NCBI GenBank assembly: GCA_964624765.1
Contig: CAZUZO010000099.1
Location: 1-13,124 of the forward strand
Direction: 5' to 3'
Length of the DNA: 13,124 nucleotides
DNA from: JAGTVB01 sp964624765
Lineage (GTDB): Bacteria > Pseudomonadota > Gammaproteobacteria > HK1
In this document: piece after piece, positions 1 to 7,031 of the stretch
Layout: every line of letters begins with the position of its first letter
How positions within the stretch are numbered: the first letter of the stretch is position 1
Notes under the pieces: generated by a model
Seen by the model: the letters and a program-made list of their open reading frames with translations, nothing else
Told to the model about the DNA's origin: nothing
The model's database searches: none
Made by a program: the position numbers and the translations under genes

Positions 1-52
1 GCGCCGTCCGCCTGGCTCTCGGCCCGCTCGCGACGGTTTTTTCACAACCTCT
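1..52 (-). repeat. Left copy of dispersed outward-facing repeat (truncated by window edge)
   Basis: Positions 4-52, read on the minus strand, match 13074-13122 on the plus strand over 49 bp with one mismatch (position 23 against 13103). The shared element begins with AGAGGTTGTGAAAAAACC and runs outward past the window end. The flanks just inside the two copies differ, so the inner boundary of the element is well defined. This is what one expects where an assembly breaks at the end of an insertion sequence, MITE or other multicopy element. No transposase is visible, so the family cannot be named. Confidence 0.7.
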
Positions 53-67
53 GAGGTGGGCGGCTTG

Positions 68-649
68 TTAGCCGTCTGTATACTCAAACACTCTGACCAC
101 GCGTTGCACTCCCGAGGTCTGGCGCGCAATTTCAGTCGCCTCGTCTGCTTGCTCTCGGCTTGTCAACCCCATCAGGTAGACCGTTCCGTTCTCAGTAACG
201 ACCTTGATGTTGATAGCGGCCGCCTTGGTTGAGGCCGCCAATCGGGACTTGACCTTGGCTGTGATCCAGCTATCGCTCGATCGCGTCAGCGAGGAGCTCG
301 GCGCGGCAATAGTCACTTCGTTATGAACGCTGCGGACTTTCGGCACACCGTGCGCCAGCGCTTCGAGGCGTTGGCCGATCGCCTCGGTAGGTGCTTCGCC
401 AGTGAGTAACACTTTGTTGTTGTAACTCGTAACATTGAGATGACTTTGCTTGCTGAGCTCGGGGTTATCGTAGAAGGCCTCCCTGATCTGAAACTCGATC
501 ATCTGGTCATCCATGATAGTCCCTGCGGTTCGGGGATCCGCAGCGAGTACCGCAGTGGTGGCGGCGCCGCCGACAACGGCCGCTGCACATCCTTGAATGA
601 GTAGTGCCGCAAAGCCGAGTAGCGGGGCCAGCAGAGGGGAGCGATTCAT
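68..649 (-). CDS. dolP: DolP-like (YraP family) outer-membrane lipoprotein with two BON domains
   Basis: A 193-residue protein, close to the length of E. coli DolP/YraP. The N-terminus is a lipoprotein signal: a hydrophobic stretch (residues 5-18) ending in LIQGC, with C21 as the probable lipidated cysteine. Two BON domains follow, at about residues 47-115 and 125-190. The second contains the V-x-GTVYLMG strand and the GVQRVVRVFEY end usual for the fold. In E. coli the family member is an outer-membrane lipoprotein important for envelope integrity and BamA function; the same role here is inferred. The gene lies 52 bp downstream of yraN on the same strand and is probably co-transcribed with lpoA-yraN. 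A GGGA about 8 nt before the ATG is a modest ribosome binding site. A small hairpin (CGGCT/AGCCG, 61-74) overlaps the stop codon but lacks the T-run of a terminator on this strand. diaA, normally between yraN and this gene, is missing. Confidence 0.9.
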   Translation of the reverse strand: MNRSPLLAPLLGFAALLIQGCAAAVVGGAATTAVLAADPRTAGTIMDDQMIEFQIREAFYDNPELSKQSHLNVTSYNNKVLLTGEAPTEAIGQRLEALAHGVPKVRSVHNEVTIAAPSSSLTRSSDSWITAKVKSRLAASTKAAAINIKVVTENGTVYLMGLTSREQADEATEIARQTSGVQRVVRVFEYTDG

Positions 650-701
650 TGCACGTTTCCCGGCCTCAGGGGGCGTTGTTCATTGTCTGAATCTGGTCTC
701 T

Positions 702-1085
702 TTACCAGGATACTTCAAAAGCATTTCGAATCCAGGACAGCGAGGGCGAGTCGTTGAAGCCCGATACGGCGATGACGTCGAAACGGCAGGGTGGCGAAGT
801 TGCGCCGCCGTGGCGTCCAAGGAAGTGTTGTGCTGCAGCGATGAGCTTTCTCTGTTTACGCTTGTCCACTGATTCTGCTCCGCTTCCGAAATCCGATCGA
901 CGACGGTACCGGACTTCGACAAAAACGAGGGTGTTCTGATCGCGTAGAATCAGATCGATCTCTCCCAATCGGCAACGGTAGTTCTGTTTCAGGGGTGTCA
1001 AGCCCTGTTGCTGGAGAAAATGCCGCGCGAGATCCTCCGCCCAACCTCCTCGGGAGGGCGCCACCTGTTCAAAAACACCGCTCAT
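702..1085 (-). CDS. yraN: YraN family protein (UPF0102), nuclease-fold
   Basis: A 127-residue protein of the UPF0102/YraN family, which has a PD-(D/E)xK endonuclease-like fold. The expected signature is visible: an N-terminal GWAEDLA with E17, GEIDLI at 41-46 (D44), FVEVRYR at 55-61 (E57), a basic KRKQRK segment, and a terminal RFDVIAV strand (D103). Length is normal for the family. The ATG overlaps the lpoA stop as ATGA (1082-1085), so translation is probably coupled to lpoA. The exact cellular role of YraN remains poorly defined; a nuclease activity tied to recombination or DNA processing is suggested by the fold only. It sits between lpoA and dolP in the conserved gammaproteobacterial order. 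Confidence 0.92.
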   Translation of the reverse strand: MSGVFEQVAPSRGGWAEDLARHFLQQQGLTPLKQNYRCRLGEIDLILRDQNTLVFVEVRYRRRSDFGSGAESVDKRKQRKLIAAAQHFLGRHGGATSPPCRFDVIAVSGFNDSPSLSWIRNAFEVSW

Positions 1086-3022
1086 GGTAGGGCGGCCACA
1101 GTACTGCCGGCACGAAGTTTAGGGATCCCGTCGCGAAATTGTGCCCACAGTAGGCGACGCTGAAATTGCCGGTCTGCATTCATGACGAGTGTGCCGGTGA
1201 CCCCAGGAAACTCTACGAAGGGTTGCGTGTCAAGCTGCTCAAGATAAGGCACGAGGCGATAGGCGTCTAGCCCAAAAGCGTAGAGACGGCCGTAGCGCGC
1301 GAGGGGATCCGACCACAATGCCTTCAGTCGCCCTCTGAGCTGCGCCACTCGCCCGTCCTCCATCAAGAGCCAGGGCATGTCTCCAAAGGTGATCCCATCG
1401 ACGTCGGTGTCGGCGCGTGGGTCATCAATGCCGGAGAACACGTGGGAGGTAGCATAGACTGGAACATCGGCGGCATGATAGAAGCGTAACTGAGGTACTA
1501 GTTGCCGCGCTTCACGAGGAAAGGCCGCCATGAATATAAAATCGATATCCTGCCGTCGCCGTGGGACGTAATTGAGCCGCCGTTTTAGCGTGGCCGTGAG
1601 TGCCTGGTGTCGTTTTTCGCTTGCATCAATAGTGAGGAGTCGCCGGATGACCGGCGCCATGTTTTCGGCATCGTTGGGATAAACCCGCGAGGCGGCGACT
1701 GTGCCGCCTAGTTGACTCCATGTTTGCGCGAAGGCTTGACCGACCCGTTGTCCCCATGATCCCTCTGGGAATAATACCGCCGCATTGCGATGACCATCTT
1801 TCCAAGCACGCTCGGCAACCTCTTGAGCCTCGGCTTCGGGGGACAGTGAGAATTGATAGAGCTTGGCCGTTTCGAGCGTTTCGCTGGCGGGCAGCGGGCT
1901 GTCCACCGACCCCGGTTTCGCTGCGTCACCGGGAACGTAGTTGAGCGCCAGCGTCGGTACGGAGAGGTCGGGAAGCTGCGACCAGGCCGCGACCGATGGT
2001 TTGTCAAGGGGGCCCACGACATAATCGGCTCCCTCGCTGACGACCTTGCGGTGGAGCTCGGGAATGCTGGTTGAGGTGGTGTTGTGAATGGTGATGGCCG
2101 GCCTTGAGGGGCTTGGATCATCGAACCAAGCGGCGACAAACCCATCGCGGATGGCTTGAGCGGCGCTGGCAAAGGGACCTTCAGAGGGCAGCAATAAAGC
2201 GATCTGGCGGGGCTGGGAGGTTTGTCCGTGGCTCAGGGTGATGAGTTCGGGAACGATCGCCTCGCCGGCGGGGTGCTGCGGATAGCGGGCGCGCCAGACA
2301 TCCAGTCCCAGATGAAACGCTGCGGGGTCGACCAATGCCTTGCGTGACAGCGCGGCGAGCTCGATCCAGCCGTCGAGGGTGGCCGGTGGAGCAGTCGCAT
2401 ATTGCGAGAGTACATCGGGATGGGCTCGGGCCAGCGTCTGCCATAGGTCTTGGCGGTTGGCACGAATCGCTTCAGTATCCAGCAGTATCAGCTCAAGGGT
2501 CACGTATTCGTTGGCTGCGGCGATGAACTGCCCGAGTTCGGAATACGCTTGCGCGCGCAGCCGGTAGGCCTCTGCCCTGTGCTCTGCTGACACCTCCTCA
2601 GCAACAGCCTCCGGCAGGATCGATAACACCGCTTGCGGACGGTTTTCCGCAAGCGCGATGGTCGCTAGCAGCAGGCGTTGGCGTTGCTGCAGGCCGAGGG
2701 AGGCCAGCGGTGAAAGGGGTTGTAACAGGAGTTCGTTAGCCTGCTCCAGTTCATGCATCTCGATCAGCAGGGCGGCGGCTTCGAGACGATAGCTATCGGC
2801 TTCGGGAGGGTCAACCGCGTTGGCGAGCCGCAGATACTCGTTACTCGCCTCCAGCAGCTTGCCCTCCTCGCGCAGGGCTCTCGCCATTTCGTCGGCAGGC
2901 AGGGGGGGGACTGCCGGTTGTGGCGCCGGCGGTGGGAGCGTTTGACACCCCATCAACAAAGCCACCACGACGATGGCGAGTAGACAGTGCGGGCGAATGA
3001 GGTGTGACATAGAGACCGCCAT
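1082..3022 (-). CDS. lpoA: LpoA, outer-membrane lipoprotein activator of penicillin-binding protein 1A
   Basis: A 646-residue lipoprotein, slightly shorter than E. coli LpoA (about 680). It has a signal peptide with a hydrophobic core and a lipobox ALLMGC (C26 counted from the first ATG). A proline-rich linker follows, then a helical TPR-like region at about residues 40-255. The C-terminal part, from about 270 to the end, is a type I periplasmic-binding-protein-like domain; it begins with QIALLLPSEGPFASAAQAIRDG, typical of LpoA/YraM. In E. coli LpoA spans the periplasm from the outer membrane and stimulates PBP1A transpeptidase activity in peptidoglycan synthesis. A second in-frame ATG four codons in (3008-3010) would place the cysteine at 22 and is an equally plausible start; neither has a clear ribosome binding site. 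Divergent from rsmI, with a 4-bp overlap into yraN. Confidence 0.92.
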   Translation of the reverse strand: MAVSMSHLIRPHCLLAIVVVALLMGCQTLPPPAPQPAVPPLPADEMARALREEGKLLEASNEYLRLANAVDPPEADSYRLEAAALLIEMHELEQANELLLQPLSPLASLGLQQRQRLLLATIALAENRPQAVLSILPEAVAEEVSAEHRAEAYRLRAQAYSELGQFIAAANEYVTLELILLDTEAIRANRQDLWQTLARAHPDVLSQYATAPPATLDGWIELAALSRKALVDPAAFHLGLDVWRARYPQHPAGEAIVPELITLSHGQTSQPRQIALLLPSEGPFASAAQAIRDGFVAAWFDDPSPSRPAITIHNTTSTSIPELHRKVVSEGADYVVGPLDKPSVAAWSQLPDLSVPTLALNYVPGDAAKPGSVDSPLPASETLETAKLYQFSLSPEAEAQEVAERAWKDGHRNAAVLFPEGSWGQRVGQAFAQTWSQLGGTVAASRVYPNDAENMAPVIRRLLTIDASEKRHQALTATLKRRLNYVPRRRQDIDFIFMAAFPREARQLVPQLRFYHAADVPVYATSHVFSGIDDPRADTDVDGITFGDMPWLLMEDGRVAQLRGRLKALWSDPLARYGRLYAFGLDAYRLVPYLEQLDTQPFVEFPGVTGTLVMNADRQFQRRLLWAQFRDGIPKLRAGSTVAALP

Positions 3023-3077
3023 AAGCGCGAGCGCAGCGATGGTGAGCAGTATTTTTGACGAGAGGCTAGGCTGTCAA

Positions 3078-3926
3078 ATGGAAGCTGGCGTTTTTTATGT
3101 TGTGGCGACCCCGATCGGGCATCTCGATGACATCACCCGCCGTGCCGTGCAAGTGCTCGGCCAAGTCGATCTGATCCTGGCCGAGGATACACGGCATAGT
3201 TTACCCATGCTCAGACGTCTTGGGATAGATACCCCTGTGCAGCCGCTCCATGAGCACAATGAGCGTCGATGGCTAGGGCCGATCATAGGGCGTGTGGAGG
3301 CGGGGGAAAATGTGGCGCTGATCTCGGACGCCGGCACCCCCCTCATTAGCGACCCCGGCTATCTACTGGTGCGCGCACTGCGGGATCGCGGTTTGTCGGT
3401 GGTTCCTATTCCTGGTCCGAGCGCCTTGACTTGTGCCCTGAGCGCCGCCGGCGTTCCCACCCATCGCTTCGTGTTCGAGGGGTTTCTGCCGCCTAGGAGA
3501 GGGCAGCGGATTGAGCGTCTGCGCTCTTTGGAACGAGAACCTCGCACCGTGGTTTTCTTTGAGGCGCCGCATCGCGTACTGGCCCTGCTGCAGGATCTGG
3601 TGGCTGTTTTCGGCGGGGATCGTCCTGGGGTGGTGGCGCGCGAGCTCACCAAGGTCTTTGAAACCTTCCGACGGGGTACCCTCGTGGAGCTGCATGCGTG
3701 GTTACAGGCCCATCGGGAGCAACGAAAGGGAGAGTTTGTGATCCTCGTTGAAGGCGCTCCGGAAGCCGAACGCTCTCTGCTTAGCCTGCGCAGCGAAGAG
3801 ACCCTGCGCGCTCTGTTGCCGGTGTTGCCTGTTAAACAGGCCGTGTCGGTGGCCGCTCAGCTTACCGGCCAGAAGCGAAACGCGCTGTATCGACAAGCGA
3901 TGATGCTCGTAGAGCGGGGGCTTTGA
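3078..3926 (+). CDS. rsmI: RsmI, 16S rRNA (cytidine-1402-2'-O)-methyltransferase
   Basis: A 282-residue protein, matching the usual RsmI length (E. coli 286). It belongs to the tetrapyrrole-methylase-fold SAM-dependent methyltransferases. Family motifs appear in order: VVATPIGHLDDIT near the start, LAEDTR, LHEHNE, the glycine-rich ALISDAGTPLISDPG, VPIPGPSA, FEGFLPP, FFEAPHR and ARELTKVFET. The enzyme 2'-O-methylates C1402 in the decoding centre of 16S rRNA. The reading frame stays open upstream to 2973, but that extension overlaps lpoA and resembles nothing in the family. The ATG at 3078 places ATPIG where homologues have it, with TAGG 7 nt upstream as a weak ribosome binding site. The intergenic space to the lpoA start is only 55 bp, so divergent promoters must be packed there; I could not identify them convincingly. 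Confidence 0.95.
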   Translation: MEAGVFYVVATPIGHLDDITRRAVQVLGQVDLILAEDTRHSLPMLRRLGIDTPVQPLHEHNERRWLGPIIGRVEAGENVALISDAGTPLISDPGYLLVRALRDRGLSVVPIPGPSALTCALSAAGVPTHRFVFEGFLPPRRGQRIERLRSLEREPRTVVFFEAPHRVLALLQDLVAVFGGDRPGVVARELTKVFETFRRGTLVELHAWLQAHREQRKGEFVILVEGAPEAERSLLSLRSEETLRALLPVLPVKQAVSVAAQLTGQKRNALYRQAMMLVERGL

Positions 3927-4283
3927 GCTGCCGTGGGCTCTCGGCGCTGCCCCGCGACTCTGCTGTCGAGTCAAGAGATTGACATGGGCATGGTGGGCTA
4001 AACGTCGTCTGATTGGCGATCGGGGCTTGTAGAATCGAAGTTGGTATGGGGCGAGTCCCCACTGCCGTGTACAGGGGAGTACGCGAGGATGGTGAGCCAA
4101 TGCTTGACGCTGTGAAGACAAGCGTAGTGGTTTCCCGGTGAGTTTCTTATTTTCCGAGTAACGTTATTCCTGCGGGGGTCTGGTATAGGTTGTGCATCGC
4201 TTCGAAAGCATGCAGCTCGGTGTGATTTGCTTCATGTGGAAGGATTGGGTTGAAGCAAAATCCTATACAGGGAGTCTCGCCCC
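3927..4283. other. Intergenic region after rsmI, no recognised feature
   Basis: About 357 bp between the rsmI stop and a possible start codon at 4284. Only small inverted repeats are visible: GACTC/GAGTC at 3956-3972 and TGGGG/CCCCA at 4047-4061. Neither is followed by a T-run. A perfect TTGACA lies at 3979-3984, but no convincing -10 element sits at the right distance. In Pseudomonas this side of rsmI adjoins rnpB; I looked for RNase P RNA signatures on both strands and saw none. Short open frames here are on the wrong strand or lack support. Confidence 0.4.
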
Positions 4284-4335
4284 ATGTTCGGCACCAACCG
4301 TATCTACGGCTATCGAGTCTTGGCGACTTCGCCAA
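4284..4335 (+). CDS. Possible 5' end of a hypothetical gene, cut by scaffold gap
   Basis: An ATG at 4284 is preceded by AGGGAG at 4269-4274, a good ribosome binding site 9 nt away. The 17 codons that follow (MFGTNRIYGYRVLATSP) run into the N gap. It may be the start of the frame that resumes at 4436. With the gap taken as exactly 100 the two pieces are out of phase, but 100 is a nominal scaffold value, so the true length could restore the frame. Alternatively the two contigs are not neighbours at all and this is an unrelated short frame. Confidence 0.3.
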
Positions 4336-4435
4336 NNNNNNNNNNNNNNNNNNNNNNNNNNNNNNNNNNNNNNNNNNNNNNNNNNNNNNNNNNNNNNNNN
4401 NNNNNNNNNNNNNNNNNNNNNNNNNNNNNNNNNNN
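4336..4435. other. Scaffold gap of 100 N (nominal length)
   Basis: Exactly 100 unknown bases. The sequences on the two sides share no overlap that I can see, unlike the second gap. Linkage of the rsmI/lpoA block to the polysaccharide block rests on this join. Confidence 0.98.
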
Positions 4436-4951
4436 CCACTGGCCTATAGCAATTCCCGCTTTCCTTTATTCTATAACTCGCTTTTTAACGGAGCCTATGC
4501 CTACTCATTTAGTGGCTCAGCCACAGTGCGAGAGGCGGATGAAGAGGTCGCATTGAACATTCTGGAGGCGGCGCGTGGCAAGCCTCTTGAAGCAGGCAGG
4601 GAGATCCCCCTAACGATGCCCGTGCAGGAGGTCGGGATCATGAGGGCCTATGGAGGGGGCTTTTTCGAAGGTGAGGGACGGGCTGTCGTTTATGGCAAGG
4701 AGATCACAAACCGCTACGAGTGCAGCTATGGAAGGGACCAGAAAATTGGCTATATGGCCTCGGCCGATTGCATCGTTACCTCGACAATCGAGCTGACAGC
4801 CGGGCCCGTGGTGGAGACGTTTAGGGGCCAGATATCATTGGTGTTTAACAATAGCAGAAATGAAATTCAATTTCTGATGCCTGCGTTGAGACATCAAGAT
4901 TCTGATCTCGATATCATCGTGAACGTCACTGGCACTGCCAAGAAAATATAG
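4436..4951 (+). CDS. Hypothetical protein, C-terminal 171 residues (5' end in gap)
   Basis: An open frame runs from the gap edge to a TAG at 4949-4951, giving 171 residues. I do not recognise the family. The visible part has alternating hydrophobic and polar residues suggesting beta structure (YAYSFSGSATV, GRAVVYGKEI, STIELTAG, DLDIIVNVTGTAKKI) and two cysteines in YECSY and ADCIV that could form a disulfide. That composition would suit an exported or periplasmic protein, but the N-terminus needed to see a signal peptide is missing. Support for it being a real gene comes from the absence of stops, sensible codon use and a strong hairpin terminator 9 bp after the stop. Its start may be the fragment at 4284, or it may lie inside the gap. 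Confidence 0.6.
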   Translation, partial: PLAYSNSRFPLFYNSLFNGAYAYSFSGSATVREADEEVALNILEAARGKPLEAGREIPLTMPVQEVGIMRAYGGGFFEGEGRAVVYGKEITNRYECSYGRDQKIGYMASADCIVTSTIELTAGPVVETFRGQISLVFNNSRNEIQFLMPALRHQDSDLDIIVNVTGTAKKI

Positions 4952-4960
4952 CTCTTCCGT

Positions 4961-4995
4961 CCAGGGAGGGGCGGTCGCCCTTCCCTGGAAATTTT
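4961..4995 (+). terminator. Probable intrinsic terminator
   Basis: A 12-bp stem (CCAGGGAGGGGC with GCCCTTCCCTGG, one G-U pair) and a 4-nt loop occupy 4961-4988. AAATTTT follows. It begins 9 bp after the stop of the hypothetical gene and would end that transcript. The T-run is short, so efficiency is uncertain. Confidence 0.6.
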
Positions 4996-5018
4996 CCCGC
5001 TAGCATTCCGCAGTTGAT

Positions 5019-5053
5019 TGTAGGAGAGGGCGGTTTAGACCGCCCGGCCTACA
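5019..5053. repeat. REP-like palindrome
   Basis: An imperfect palindrome with outer arms TGTAGG/CCTACA and inner arms GGCGGT/ACCGCC around a TTAG loop. The outer arms and length resemble the repetitive extragenic palindromes seen in Pseudomonas and relatives. It is single-copy in this window, so repetitiveness is inferred from the form alone. It may also act as a second hairpin behind the terminator. Confidence 0.45.
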
Positions 5054-5200
5054 GCCCATCGTCTTGATTTAAGCTTCATCCGCAACACGGCGGGGCACGC
5101 GACGCGTCCTTTGTCTCGACGCAGTGAACAATGCAAGAAATCCTCTCCGCTAGGGCATAGAAAATTCACTTCAAGTAAGCGAATGACATCTCATTTCATA

Positions 5201-5220
5201 GGTCGGAGACCCTGTAAGGG
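5201..5220 (+). promoter_or_regulatory. Overlapping small hairpins covering the wecA-like ribosome binding site
   Basis: GGTC (5201-5204) can pair with GACC (5208-5211). CCCT (5210-5213) can pair with AGGG (5217-5220), which contains the Shine-Dalgarno sequence. The two hairpins share bases 5210-5211, so they exclude each other. The stems are only 4 bp, so the effect may be negligible. The ribosome binding site TAAGGG lies 6 nt before the ATG and supports that start. Confidence 0.3.
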
Positions 5221-5226
5221 AAAAAC

Positions 5227-6363
5227 ATGGAAGTCCATCCTCTATTTTCGGAAAGTTCGTCAGTCATTCATTTCGTTTTAGTTTCGCTCAGTTCATTTGT
5301 TTGCTCTTGGTTCTTGATCAAGCTCCTTACACCGACGGCTGAGTACATCGGCTTAATGGACATTCCCGGAGGACGCAAACGTCACAGGCACACTACGCCG
5401 GTCATCGGGGGGATCGCCATCTACTTGGCTCTTTGGTTGAGCGTCATCGGTCTTGGCTGGGCAGGCATCGAGACTCGCTATGGCATAATGTTGCTTGTGT
5501 TCGGCGGAGCGCTAGTTGCTACCGGGGCTGCCGATGACCGCTTCGATCTGAGCCCGATGGTGCGTTTCGCAGTCCAGCTTGGGATCGCGCTCGCGGCTGC
5601 CTATTATGCTGATATCAAGGTCGAAGAGCTTGGAGCCTTGCTTTCCCCTACCGGCGTTACTCTAGGAATATTCGCGTTACCCTTTACCGCATTGGCTATT
5701 GTAGGTGCCATCAATGCCCTTAATATGGTGGACGGCTTAGATGGTTTGATGTCATCCTTGACCGCTGTGATACTCGTGTTGCTCATGATCAGTGTGTGGT
5801 TAGGAGGTTATTCACCAGGGCTCCTGGTTCTGTTGGCCAGTCTGTTAGGGGTTGTATTGGGTTTCTTCGCTCATAATGGTCGCTTCGGTCAGGAAAGCCG
5901 AGCGCGTGTCTTTATGGGCGACGCGGGTAGCATGTTTCTGGGTTTTATCATCGCGTGTCTGCTGATCAGGCTTGGGCAAGATCCTGATCGTGTCATAACA
6001 CCGGTCACCGCTGTGTGGTTGTTCGGCTTGCCACTTCTTGATACGGTGCGTTTAATGATGCAGCGTATTCTTCGAGGGCGATCCCCGTTTAAGCCTGACC
6101 GTTTGCATCTTCACCATATTTTGTTGCGGTCTGGATTAACGGTGAATCAGACGGTCGTCACCATGACTTTTCTGCAAGTGTTGCTAGGAGTATGCGGCCT
6201 CGTAGGGTTCCATGTCGGTATGCCAGAATGGGTTATGTTCTATGGATTTGTGACAGTGTTTATCCTTTACTATTGGTGGACAACCGAGGCTTGTGGATTC
6301 GTGCGTTGGGGGAAACGTAGGATGAAAGATTTGCGGGGTACTCCTGCCGCTCAGGAGACATAG
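5227..6363 (+). CDS. WecA-like undecaprenyl-phosphate sugar-1-phosphate transferase (glycosyltransferase family 4)
   Basis: A 378-residue polytopic membrane protein of the MraY/WecA polyprenyl-phosphate N-acetylhexosamine-1-phosphate transferase superfamily. About eleven hydrophobic segments are visible. Catalytic-loop motifs appear in order: DIPGGRKRHRHTTPVIGG near residue 45, ADDRFD (the DDxxD-type motif) near 103, NALNMVDGLDGLM near 163, VFMGDAGSMFLG near 228, and DRLHLHHILLR (the HxHH loop) near 291. The enzyme would transfer a sugar-1-phosphate, GlcNAc-1-P in WecA, from a UDP-sugar to undecaprenyl phosphate at the cytoplasmic face. This is the first step of a surface polysaccharide; the donor sugar cannot be told from sequence. 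The HLHH loop and the size favour the WecA group over MraY. It faces the wzb-wzc-wza group across 668 bp. The ATG at 5227 is chosen because of TAAGGG at 5215-5220. Confidence 0.9.
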   Translation: MEVHPLFSESSSVIHFVLVSLSSFVCSWFLIKLLTPTAEYIGLMDIPGGRKRHRHTTPVIGGIAIYLALWLSVIGLGWAGIETRYGIMLLVFGGALVATGAADDRFDLSPMVRFAVQLGIALAAAYYADIKVEELGALLSPTGVTLGIFALPFTALAIVGAINALNMVDGLDGLMSSLTAVILVLLMISVWLGGYSPGLLVLLASLLGVVLGFFAHNGRFGQESRARVFMGDAGSMFLGFIIACLLIRLGQDPDRVITPVTAVWLFGLPLLDTVRLMMQRILRGRSPFKPDRLHLHHILLRSGLTVNQTVVTMTFLQVLLGVCGLVGFHVGMPEWVMFYGFVTVFILYYWWTTEACGFVRWGKRRMKDLRGTPAAQET

Positions 6364-7031
6364 GTGGTCGCCATTTCGAATCATAGCGGTCAACGACGTC
6401 CGAGCGCCACTGACGACATGCATCGTAGCTTCATCGCCGGATGCCGGTAGCCGAAACATCTGGCAAGAACAGAGACGGGACTGGGTGATGCTTTCATCGC
6501 AACTGTCCCGATAGTTCCTGGATGAATCACTTGGCTGGCTTGAGAGAGCTAGCCAACATCATCGATCGGCGATTTGGTATTCTCTACTCGCCCTGCTGTC
6601 CGCCGGCGCGCTATCTCTAGCGGCCTACTCCAGCCCTATGGTGCCCAGTCCGCGAGGCCTCGCGTTTCGCCACAACTGAAACCATTCCGAGGCCTTTCCC
6701 CAACGCCGAACGCTTTCGGTACGCAGGGTCCCGCCGAGGATAACGTGGCGCACCGATGGCGGAACAGGAAGCTGCACACGTCGTCTCCCTATTTTGATTG
6801 CGCAAGGTTCGGTTCATGGCAGCTGATCAGGTTATGGTTTAGTCGGTCTGCTACCGGTTTGGCGGAGGAGAGGGTTGACCCATACGCCGCCCGAGCACCA
6901 CGACCGACATACTGAAGCGCTAGTTTGTGATACTCATCTGTGATACTCACTGGCCCACCCACGCCTTTTTGTGCCCGATGTTCAGTAGCAGTCAGACTCC
7001 TAGGCGACGACGCCGACCTCTACAGGGCGAT
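6364..7031. other. 668-bp intergenic region between convergent genes, palindromes and possible gene debris
   Basis: No credible gene is present; open frames are low-complexity or lack start signals. Visible structure includes a nested inverted repeat at 6476-6510 (outer CGGGAC/GTCCCG, inner GATG/CATC), a perfect 14-bp palindrome CGCGAGGCCTCGCG near 6651-6664, GGCG-ACGA-CGCC at 7003-7014, and a tandem repeat at 6926-6950. From about 6515 to the TGA near 6671 one plus-strand frame reads as a hydrophobic, membrane-like segment (WYSLLALLSAGALSLAAYSS) with no proper start and an early stop. That could be the remnant of a membrane protein gene, but the evidence is thin. No T-rich terminator serves either convergent gene. 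Confidence 0.4.
6926..6950. repeat. Tandem 13-bp repeat, two units
   Basis: TGTGATACTCATC at 6926-6938 is followed at once by TGTGATACTCAC at 6939-6950. The first 11 bp of each unit are identical. It lies in the non-coding stretch downstream of the wza-like gene. Confidence 0.6.

Noticed and set aside
61..74. Hairpin overlapping the dolP stop as a terminator
   Set aside because: The 5-bp stem is followed on the transcribed strand by no T-run.
2973..3077. N-terminal extension of rsmI by 35 residues
   Set aside because: It overlaps the divergent lpoA start, and known RsmI proteins begin shortly before the ATPIG motif; the ATG at 3078 fits.
4102..4123. GCTTG/CAAGC inverted repeat as a terminator or operator
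   Set aside because: Five-bp arms with a 12-nt loop and no T-run are too weak to support.
3927..4283. RNase P RNA, which adjoins rsmI in Pseudomonas
   Set aside because: None of the conserved RNase P segments (such as GAGGAAAGTC) are present on either strand.
6574..6915. 113-residue plus-strand frame
   Set aside because: TTG start, Arg/Pro-rich composition, no ribosome binding site and no recognisable domain; it looks like chance coding.
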